Assembly: GCA_943704415.1 (NCBI GenBank)
Contig: CALSCO010001000.1
Span: 1 to 24,812, forward strand
Reading direction: 5' to 3'
Source of the DNA: Parvularia atlantis
Lineage: Eukaryota > Opisthokonta > Rotosphaerida
Length of the DNA: 24,812 nt
Shown: positions 1-8,100 of the stretch, piece after piece
Position numbering within the stretch: the stretch's first letter is position 1
Layout of the letters: each line of letters begins with the position of its first letter
Translations under genes and position numbers: made by a program
Notes under the pieces: model-generated
Told to the model about the DNA's origin: nothing
What the model saw: the letters and a program-made list of their open reading frames with translations, nothing else
Databases searched by the model: none

Positions 1-25
1 GGGGGGCAAAAGGGCCTGCACGCAC

Positions 26-805
26 CACGACCGTGCGCATGCGCGGCTCGACGATGCTGATCGCGCGCGGCGGCGGGAAGTCGTCGCCCAGGTGTTCGAC
101 CAGCGAGCCCCAGCGGCTGATGAGCTCGTGCAGGACGCGCTCGGGCAGGCGCTCGCGCGTCTCCCATCCGGACCAGACGTGCTTCTGCGGGTAGGCGTTG
201 GCGAGGCGCGCCTGGTAGTAGTACTGGTCGGCGCGGGCCGCGTCCACGTGCTGGCCGTTCACGCCCTGGTGCCGCAGCACGACGCAGCTGATCGTGTACT
301 CGCCGGGGCTGACGGTCAGCTGCACGTTCATCGGGTGCGCCGGTTGCCGTGCTGCGCGGCCGCGCGGCGCCCCCGATGCTGCTGCGGCGGCTGCTCCTCC
401 CGACGACGTCACCGACAATGATGACACGCCGTTGGCGCCACCAGCGTCGTCGTCCGGCTGCTGCTGCTGCGTCGCCCGCCGCGCGCGCTTGCCGTCGTCG
501 CCACTGCCGCCCTGCCGCCGCCGCCGCGGGCGCGCGCCCGGAACGTGCAGCACGCCGACCGCGGCCTCGCGCAGCATCCCGCCCACGTCCGTGTTCTCGC
601 CCGCCGCCGCCGCGACCACGATGCGCCGCAGCGCGGCCTCGTCGAGCACGTTGGCCACGGCCTGCGCCTCGCCGCGCGTCATGCCGCTGTGCCCGAGGTG
701 GTGTTGCTGCGCGTGGTGCGCGTGGTGCCCGCCGTGGCCCGCCGCGCCCGCCACAACAACGGCGAGCGGCACAAGCGGGTTCCCGGCAAGCAGCGTCTCG
801 TCCAT
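26..805 (-). CDS. Unrecognised protein, N-terminal 260 residues (3' end outside window)
   Basis: The reading frame opens at the ATG at 805-803 and stays open to the left edge of the window. The first exon probably ends at 26, because a donor of the usual local form (gtgcgtgc) follows at 25; the remaining bases would be intron. The visible part starts with a short hydrophobic stretch and a His/Gln-rich run (GHHAHHAQQHH-like), followed by an Arg/Lys-rich, likely nuclear-localisation segment (GKRARR) with Gln and Asp runs and Ala/Ser low complexity. The last 100 or so residues look like a folded domain (SPGEYTISCVVL, ADQYYYQARLANAYPQKHVW, SGWETRERLPERVLHELISR). I do not recognise that domain. 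It is divergently arranged with the CPT1 gene and shares a 284-bp upstream gap. Coding potential is supported by the long frame and codon use like its neighbours; function is unknown. Confidence 0.6.
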
Positions 806-1089
806 CCCGCTGTCTATCTATTTAATTGTCGTGTACACACCTCTTTTCGTTTTCCGCTCACTCACTTTCTCTTCTTCTCTCTCGCCGCTGTGTTCTTCGC
901 GCGCCGCGTCCCTCGGTCGTGCGCGTCGCTGCTGCTGCTCGTTGCTGCTCGTTGCTGCTCTTTATCCGAGCGCGTGCGCGTGCGCGTGTGGTGGCGGACG
1001 CATCCGGCACTGACACGACACGCACGTGAAATCGGCACAGCAACCCGCGGCATCCCGCCGGCCCGCCCGCCCGCCCGCCCGCCGCAGCC
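806..1089. promoter_or_regulatory. Shared upstream region of the divergent unknown gene and CPT1
   Basis: This 284-bp gap separates two divergent start codons. It is locally richer in A+T near 812-830 (tctatctatttaattg), which read on the minus strand gives a TATA-like TTAAATAGA about 15-20 nt before the minus-strand ATG. A pyrimidine-rich stretch at 846-895 and three copies of a 10-bp unit (gctgctgctc/gttgctgctc) at 931-960 lie toward CPT1. Bidirectional promoter function is inferred from position only. Confidence 0.4.
931..960 (+). repeat. Three tandem 10-bp units
   Basis: Three adjacent copies of a decamer, the first differing slightly (gctgctgctc, then gttgctgctc twice), lie in the gap between the divergent start codons. 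It is a small imperfect tandem repeat with no known role. Confidence 0.7.
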
Positions 1090-1380
1090 ATGGCCGAGGC
1101 GCGCAGCGCGGTGTCGTACCGCGTGCTGCAGCCCAAGCTGTCGTTTGTGGTGTCGGACGAGGAGATCGTGCTGCGCATCAGCACGGCACGTCATCGCGCC
1201 CGCGTCGTCGCGCCTCGTCTGCTGCGGGGTGGCTCATGGCGCGCCGCGCCGCGCCGTGCAGAACGCCATCCCCTCGTTCCTCACGTCGGTCCGCGCCAGC
1301 GTCGAGCGCCGCCTGTTCCGCCTGCGCAACGCCGTGCTCAACGCGTTTTACCCGGTGCCGCCGTACCAGTGGGTGCGCCG

Positions 1381-1417
<37 letters not shown>

Positions 1418-4400
1418 TTCTCTCTCGTTCGCCACGTCGTCGTGAGGCAGCTCACGAGGAGGGGACGTGCAGGGCGTCTACTTTGCCACGCCGGCCGCCA
1501 TCATGCTCTCGGACCAGCCGCGGCTGCAGGGCGCGGCGCGCCTGCTGTGGAAGCTGGACGGGTACGTCCCGCACTACCCGTGGCTGCCGCGCCTCGGCCG
1601 CGTCGGCATCGTCGCGTTCGGCGTCGGCACGACGTTCATCCTCGCCTCGTCCTACATCCGCCGCATCCTCCTCAGCGTCCTCCTGTCGTACCAGGGCTGG
1701 CTCTACGACAACCCGAAGCAGGTGCGCGGCGCGCGCCCGATGCATGCGCCGCACACAACTCAACCACGCCACGCCGCGCAGACCAACTGGGTCACGACGC
1801 TCTGGGGCGCCGCCGTCAAGTTTGTGTCGGGCCAAATGACTACCCTGATCAAGCAGCGCCCGCTGCTCTACAGCAACCAGAACTCGCTCCCGAGCCTGCC
1901 CGTGCCGCCGCTCGAGCAGACCACCACGCGTTTCCTCGAGTCGATCAAGCCCATCCTGCCCGAGAAGGAGTACCAGGACTTTGTGGCGCTGGTCGACCGC
2001 TTCCGGCGCAACGAGGGCCCTGTGCTGCAGCGCTACCTCGTGCTCAAGTCGTGGATCGCGCCCAACTACGTGACTGTGCGGCCGCGCGCGCTCTGATGCC
2101 GCCGTTTGTGCGCCAACACGCGCACAGGACTGGTGGGAGACGTTCGTGTACCTGCGCGGACGCAGCCCGATCGTGATCAACTCCAACTACTACATCCTCG
2201 ACTCGAAGCAGCCCCTCCTGACGGACAAGCAGGTCGCGCGCGCGGCCTACATCATCTACGAGTTTGTGAGCTTCAAGGAGCTGATCGACACGGAGAAGGT
2301 GCGGCAGGGCGAGCAGCGCGGCGGGCGCGTGCCTGACGCCCGTGCGCGCCAGCTCGCCCCGATGGTCATCCGCAACACCGTCCCGATGTGCATGCGCCAG
2401 TATGAGAAGATGTACTCGACCACGCGCATCCCCGGCAAGGTGCCAACGCATGCGACCGCGCCTTTTACGACTGACGCGCCGTCCCGCTCGCAGGAGATCG
2501 ACTCGCTGCGCCATTTTTCCGAGTCGCACCACGTCGCCGTGCTGCGCAAGGGCCAGGTGCGCGCGCCGCGCGGCAGCACAGGCGGACGCAGGGCTGACGC
2601 GCGGTGCTAGTGGTACGTCCTGGATGTGCTCGCGGAGGACGGCTCGCGCCTGACCGCCGTCGAGATCGAGAGGTGGGTGTCGCGTGCGCCGCGTGCGCCG
2701 CGCGTGTCCCTGCGCATGCGTGTGCTCACGGCCGCCGCAGCCAGCTCAAGTGGATCATGAACGACGCCGACCGCAACCCGCCCGACGCCAGCGACCCCGT
2801 CTACTCCATTGCCGCCCTCACGACCGAGAACCGCACGACGTGGGCCAACGCCCGCGCCGAGTGCTTCTCGTCGGGCATCAACCGAACGTCGTTGAGCATG
2901 ATCGAGTCTGCCATGTTTGTCTGCTCGCTGGACCACGAGATGCCCGAGGGTGCGTCCGCGCCAGCACCCGCGCGCGCGCCTCGAGCCTTACGCCCGCCCT
3001 CCGTGCAGACACGTTTGCCGGCCGCGGCCGCTCGCTCTTCCACGGCAACGGCAGCAACCGCTGGTGCGACAAGTCGTTCAACGTGATCATCTTCCCGAAT
3101 GCGCGCATGGGCATGCACGTCGAGCACTCGTGGGCCGACGCGCCCGTGATCTCGCACATGATGGAGTGGTCGCTCATCGTCGGCGAGGTCCAGGGCCCCG
3201 TCAAGTGCGTGCTTGCCTCACGAATGCTCGCTGCCTGACGCCGCTGCCGCCAGGTACGGCCCCGACGGCTACGTCATCCGCAACCCGAGCCACCCACCGC
3301 GCCCGCGCCCGCCGCCGGTGCGCGCGCACATCACCCTACACGCGCGACGCACACACTCACAACGCTCGCTCGCGACACAGATCAAGCTGCACTGGCGGCT
3401 GTCAGACCTCGCGCACCAGTACATCCGCCAGGCGCTTGTGAACGTGCACAAGCTGATCGCCGACATTGACCTGTACATCCTGCACTTTGACAACTACGGC
3501 AAAGTGCGCGCGGCTGGCGCGGGGCGTCTGCGCGCGCTGTGTGCCGACCCACGGCGCTGCGGCAGGGCTTTGTGAAGCAGGCCAAGATCTCGCCCGACGC
3601 GTACGTGCAGATGGCGCTGCAGATCGCGTACATGAAGGACGCGCACACATTTGCCCTGACCTACGGTGCGCGCGCGTCTGTAGGCGTGGCGGCTGCGAGG
3701 TGTTGACGCTCGCGTGCGCGCAGAGTCGTCCATGACGCGTCTGTTCCGCCACGGCCGCACCGAGACCGTTCGCCCCGTCACCAGCCAGTCGCGCCGGTTC
3801 GTTGAGGCGTTCTTCGACCCGAACGTGTCCAAGGAGGAGAAGATCAAGCTGCTGCACATTGCCGGCGACCATCACCAGGCGCTGTCGCGCGACGCGATGA
3901 CGGGCAAGGGTGCGCCGTGCGTGTGCGGTGCTGCGTTCGCTCACCCTGGCTCGCGTGCAGGCATCGACCGCCACATGTTTGCGCTCTACGTCGTGTCGCA
4001 GGGCGTCAACACCAAGTCGGACTTTTTGAACAAGGTGCGCCGCGCCGCGCTGGTCTGCGATCGATCGGCCGCTAACGTGCGCGGGCGGGCAGGCGCTGAG
4101 CATGGAGTGGAAGGTCTCGACGAGCCAGCAGCCGCAGAACCAGACGGGCATGTGGGACCCCGTGCGCGACGCCGACAAGATCTCGCCCGGTGGCGGCTTT
4201 GGCCCCGTGGCCGACACGGGCTATGGCGTATCGTACATGATCGCCAACGACAAGGAGGTGCGGCGCATCGAGGCCGCGCGCGCTCGCCCGTCTCACGCCT
4301 TCTGCGCCTCGCGCGCAGTTCTTCTTCCACATCTCGTCCAAGAACTCGGCCAAGGAGACGACCGACTCGGCACGCTTCGCCCGGAACATCACCGAGGCGC

Positions 4401-4429
4401 TGACGGAGATGAAGGCACTGTTTGCGTGA
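1090..4429 (+). CDS. CPT1: Carnitine O-palmitoyltransferase 1 (CPT1), 784 aa, 17 exons
   Basis: Outer-mitochondrial-membrane enzyme that moves long-chain acyl groups from CoA to carnitine, the entry step of mitochondrial beta-oxidation. Exons: 1090-1185, 1262-1372, 1473-1721, 1782-2069, 2128-2298, 2353-2439, 2494-2556, 2611-2672, 2741-2949, 3009-3204, 3254-3317, 3381-3503, 3566-3665, 3724-3909, 3961-4034, 4093-4257, 4319-4429; they join in frame to 784 residues, against 773 in human CPT1A. Family landmarks run in order: MAEARSAVSYRV at the N-terminus (animal CPT1 regulatory domain), a clear membrane segment (VGIVAFGVGTTFILASSYI), LRGRSPIVINSNYY, the catalytic motif MHVEHSWADAPV with His485, SMTRLFRHGRTETVR, MTGKGIDRHMFALYVVS, and SGGGFGPVADTGYGVSY near the C-terminus. 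The first of the two usual membrane helices is weakly hydrophobic here. Intron 1 has a GC donor. The animal-like N-terminus suggests a CPT1 with a malonyl-CoA-sensing domain rather than CPT2, but sensitivity is inference. Confidence 0.96.
1186..1261 (+). other. GC-AG intron (CPT1 intron 1)
   Basis: The junction reads ACG|gcacgtca and ends gtgcag. Starting the intron three bases later at GT puts the next exon out of frame. The GC start gives an ungapped match to human CPT1A from LRIST through NAIPSFL to AFYP. Confidence 0.75.
1380..1428 (+). repeat. TC-rich microsatellite in CPT1 intron 2
   Basis: An almost pure (TC)n tract with a few TTTC interruptions fills about half of the 100-nt intron 1373-1472. 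That explains why this intron is longer than its neighbours. It is polypyrimidine on the sense strand. Confidence 0.9.
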
Positions 4430-4542
4430 GCGCCGTGTCGCTGTGTGTGCGCATGGCCCGCTCCACGCCCGCCATGTCTCCTGCACACTCCCGTCCTGCG
4501 TCCCCGCCCGGTCGCACACACGACGAGCGCTCACACGCGCAC
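4430..4542. other. Convergent gap between CPT1 and eL38
   Basis: 113 bp lie between two stop codons of convergent genes. I see no AATAAA signal, no hairpin of note and no open frame with support. It presumably holds both 3' untranslated regions. Confidence 0.5.
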
Positions 4543-5065
4543 TCACTTCTTCTTCGCGTCCTTGGTGTTGACCTGCGTCAGCTTGACGCCTGGCGCGCGG
4601 CGCGTGAGCCGGCGGTCCGCGCGCCGCTGTGCAGGCGCACCTGGTGGCAGCGACTGCTTGAGCATGTCGACCTTGCTCTTGTTGGTGAGCTTGAGCGTGT
4701 ACAGGAACCGGCTGCAGCGTGCCTTGAACTTGAACACGTTGGTGCGCGTCTTGAGCAGCGTGACCTCTGCGGGCGCGTGAGCCGCGCGCGCGTGCACGGC
4801 GTAGGTGTGCGGTGCACGCACTGCGGCAGTCCTTGCGGTTCTTGACCGTCGTGAGGAACTCCTTGATGTCCTTGGTCTCCTTCGGCTGCGGCGCGCACGG
4901 CAGCGTCAGCCATCCGTCCATCCATCCATCCATCCATCCCTCCGTGCGCGAGTGTGCGCGACTGTGCACGAGTGTGTGCGTGCAGCGGGGCAGGGCGTGG
5001 CGCCGCGGCGCGCGAGCGTGTGCAGCACTTGGCGCGCCTGGGTAGGCCCCGCCGAGACGCACCAT
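4543..5065 (-). CDS. RPL38: 60S ribosomal protein eL38 (RPL38), 79 aa, 4 exons
   Basis: Small protein of the large ribosomal subunit. Exons on the minus strand: 5065-5063 (ATG only), 4885-4822, 4766-4641, 4589-4543; they join to 79 residues. The sequence starts [20 protein letters not shown] and continues with [16 protein letters not shown] and LKQSLPPG, all diagnostic of eL38 (compare RRKD, FKVRCSRYLYTL and KLKQSLPPG in animals and yeast). Animal eL38 has 70 residues and ends a few residues after LPPG. Here a lysine-rich tail ([14 protein letters not shown]) follows, encoded by a separate last exon. The first intron (4886-5062, 177 nt) falls directly after the start codon and is the longest in the window, as is common in ribosomal protein genes. 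The start is set by the acceptor cgccgcag before CCGAAG and a donor gtgcgt immediately after ATG. The gene is divergent to the ankyrin gene, with 75 bp between start codons. Confidence 0.95.
4910..4942 (+). repeat. Tetranucleotide (CATC)n repeat in eL38 intron 1
   Basis: Seven or so near-perfect CATC/CCATC units (catccgtccatccatccatc and onward) lie within the first intron of eL38. It is a simple microsatellite. In other reading frames it makes a spurious MDGW repeat. Confidence 0.9.
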
Positions 5066-5140
5066 GGCGGCTGTCGAGGTTCGAGGCGAAAGAGGGCCGC
5101 TGTCACTTTTGCGTCTTGTTGCGACGCGTTCGTTCGCTCG
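5066..5140. promoter_or_regulatory. 75-bp divergent gap, eL38 / ankyrin gene
   Basis: This is the only sequence between the start codons of the eL38 gene (minus) and the ankyrin gene (plus). Both promoters and 5' untranslated regions must overlap here or extend into the neighbouring coding sequence. The segment includes cactttgcgtcttgttgcg-like A/T-richer sequence. No defined element is recognised. Confidence 0.35.
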
Positions 5141-8100
5141 ATGTCGTCGGCCGACGCCGTGCGCGACGCGTACGCCGCGGCCTTTGCGGGCGGCGACGCG
5201 GCCGCGCAGATCTCCGCGCTGGCGGTGCGTCCGGTCTTTGCGCGCGCGCAGATCTGCGTGTGTCTGGCGCTCACCCGCGCGCGGACGGCACAAGGATGCG
5301 AACGCCACGGAGCGCCGCTTCCGCGAGATGTTTGCGCAGGATCGCGCCGCGCCCGAGCTCGACGCGGCGCCGCGCGCGCTGCTGCTCGACGTGTTCCAGC
5401 AGCGCGACGCCTTCGCGCGCGTGGCGCCGCCGGCCGATCGCGACGAGTCCAAGGCGCGTCTGGTGCCGCGTCGCGCCGATGTGCGCTCAACATCGCCGCG
5501 AGATCCAGGTCATGTTTGCGCTGCAGGACAAGCGCAAGCCCACCGGCACGCCCGCCGTCGTCACCGCGGGCGAGTTTGCGCGCACGTGGGACCTGTTCAC
5601 CGAGGGCGCGCTGCGCTTCGTCAACTGGGACAACGTCCTCGCCGCGGGCGGATCGGTCCTCGGCTGCATGATGGGCGTGCCCGAGAAGCACAACGCCAAC
5701 AACGTCGAGCGTCGCAAGTGCGTCCGTTAGCGTCATTCGCGTCTTGGTCTGACCACGTGAACGCACGCACGCGTTAGGTACCTCCACGACGAGGCCTTCC
5801 GCGCGTCCGACGTCGACCTGTTCATCTACGGCCTGAGCGAGGACGCCGCGCTGGCCAAGCTCGAGGAGGTTTACAACGCCGTGGTCGACGCCGTCCCGTT
5901 CGAGGTCATCGCGTTTCGCAGCTCGCACGCCGTCACGCTCGTCAGCCAGTACCCGTACCGCCACGTGCAGGTGCGACCTCCTCCCCCCTCCGGCTCTGCC
6001 CGCCTCGCTCATGCTGACCGCGACCCCACTCGCAGATCGTCCTGCGCCTGTACAAGTCGCCCGCCGAGGTGCTCATGGGCTTTGACGTCAACTCGTGCTG
6101 GTGCGCACTCGCACGACGGGTCGGGCACGCCGCTCAGCGCACTCCCCCGCAGCGTCGGCTACGACGGCAAGACCGTCTGGGCCCTGCCGCGCGCGCACCA
6201 CGCCCTCGTCACGCAGACCAACACGGTCGACATGGAGCGCCGCTCGCCCTCGTACGAGCTGCGCCTGGGCAAGTGTGTGCCGTGCCGCCCTGCCCGTCCG
6301 CCTTGTGTCGCTCACACGCCGCGCCAGGTACGCCGAGCGCGGCTTCGAGATCATCGTGCCGACGCTGGACCGCAACCGTATCGACCCGCAGCTGTTTGAT
6401 CGCAGCTTTGAGAAGGCACGCCCCCCGCGTGCTCGCGCGGCCACTCGGCACGATGCTGACCGCCTGGGCGCAGCTCGCCGGCCTCGGTCGCCTGCTCGTG
6501 CTCGAGCGCCTGCGCACGCCCGACGCGCGCTTTGCCTTCCGCGAGCAGCAGCGCCTGCAGCGCATGCGCCCGACGGACAGCAAGGTGCGCGCCGTCGTGG
6601 CCGCGGCTGCACCGGTCGGCTCACGCGCCGGGCAGCGCGGCGCCTTCTGGCAGTCGATGTCGCGCCAGATCCGCCGCGATCCGTACCTGCGCGAGCGCAT
6701 GGACATGGCCGGCGTCGAGGCCAGGTGCGCACGCCGCCCCTCGCTGGTCCGCCGACGCAGCTCACGCGCCGCTCGCGCCCGCGCAGCGACTACTCGTCCG
6801 TGTTCCTGCCGTGGGGCCCGCGCTGGCACGCCAAGAAGATCAAAAAGCTGATGGCCAAGAAGGACTACATCCTCAACAGGTGCGCGACAGGGCTTTCGCG
6901 CGCGCTGCCCTGACGCCGCCCGCCGCCCGCCCGCAGCTCGTGGTACGACCGCAAGAAGAAGCACCACACGCACCCGTGCTTCAGCGGCACGATGGAGCAG
7001 GTCATCGGCGACTGCTGCGGCAAGTGCCCGCCCGTGCCGGACACGGTCGACCCCGAGACGCTCGCGGTGCCGTGCGCGGGCTGCTCTGCTCCGCACACGC
7101 GCATGGGCCTGACTGCCCCGGTGCCCGCAGGCGTTTGTGCGCGGCGCGCTCGAGTTCATGAAGGACGACCCCGGCCGCCAGATGATCGGCTCGTTCCACC
7201 CGATCACGGAGGGTACGCTCTTGAGCGCACGCACATAGCTGTGCGCTGACGCCTTTGCGTGCTCGTGCAGGCGACTGGTCCGAGAGCGCGTACGTGTCGC
7301 AGTCGGCTGAGAGACTCACGCGCCTCGCGATCGACTCGAGCGTCACGGCCGCCGTCGAGCTCGACGAGCTGCTCGCGTCCGGCGTGCAGCCGGACCAGCG
7401 CGACTTCCTCGGCCGCACGCCGCTCATGCTCGCGGTGTTTGCGCAGAACGTGGGCGCGGTCAAGGTGCTGCTGCGCCACAAGGCGTGCATCGGTGCGTGC
7501 TGCACATCACCGTCGTCGCTGCTGACCGCCCGCGCGGCAGGCGAGCGTCTGTCGGACGGCCGCACGGCCGTGCACGCGGCCGCGCAGTGGGGCTACGACG
7601 AGATGCTCGACGCGCTGCTAACCGAGAACGCCGCGCGCCTGCGTGCCAAGAAGGAGGCCGGCGAGGGCACGACGCTCGTGGCCGTGGCCGCGCAGCCGGC
7701 GTTTGTGCCGACGCAGGACGACGACATGATCGACATTGAGACCGTGGCGGGCGATCCGTCGCTGCGGGACACGCCGGCCGCTGCGTCGGCGTCGGCGTCA
7801 TCAGCCACGGCTTCGGCTCCGGTACCGGCCGTGTCGGTATCGGTGGCGGCAGGCACGGCCGTGGCAGCCGCGGCAGCCACCATCGCGCCCGCGGACATGT
7901 CGACGGTCGAGATCGACGCCAAGGACTGGGATGGCATGACGGCGCTGCATTACGCCGTCTTCTTCCTGCGCGGTGCGCGCCGCCTGAGCCGTGCGAGCGC
8001 GGCCGTGGCTGATTGCGCGCCGCGGGCCGCAGTGTCGTCAATCCGCGTGCTGCTGCGCCACGGCGCGTCGGCCGTCCTGCCCGTGTCGATCAAGGAGAAC

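Noticed and set aside
545-2176. Open frame of 543 codons on the plus strand
   Set aside because: It crosses the promoter gap and CPT1 introns in the wrong frame, and its composition (Arg, Ala, Pro runs) is that of an out-of-frame shadow.
4910-4942. Short regular repeat as a CRISPR-like array
   Set aside because: The units are 4 bp with no spacers, lying in a eukaryotic intron. It is a plain microsatellite.
3986-5452. Open frame of 488 codons on the minus strand
   Set aside because: It runs antisense through the end of CPT1, through eL38 exons in part and through the ankyrin gene start. Only the short eL38 exon piece inside it is real; the rest is an artefact of high GC, which makes stops rare.
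5454-5502. GC-AG or 22-nt ultrashort intron in the ankyrin gene
   Set aside because: A GC donor at 5454 or a 22-nt intron at 5481-5502 is possible, but an ordinary GT donor at 5463 with a CAG acceptor at 5508 gives a normal 46-nt intron in phase, so the simpler reading was kept.
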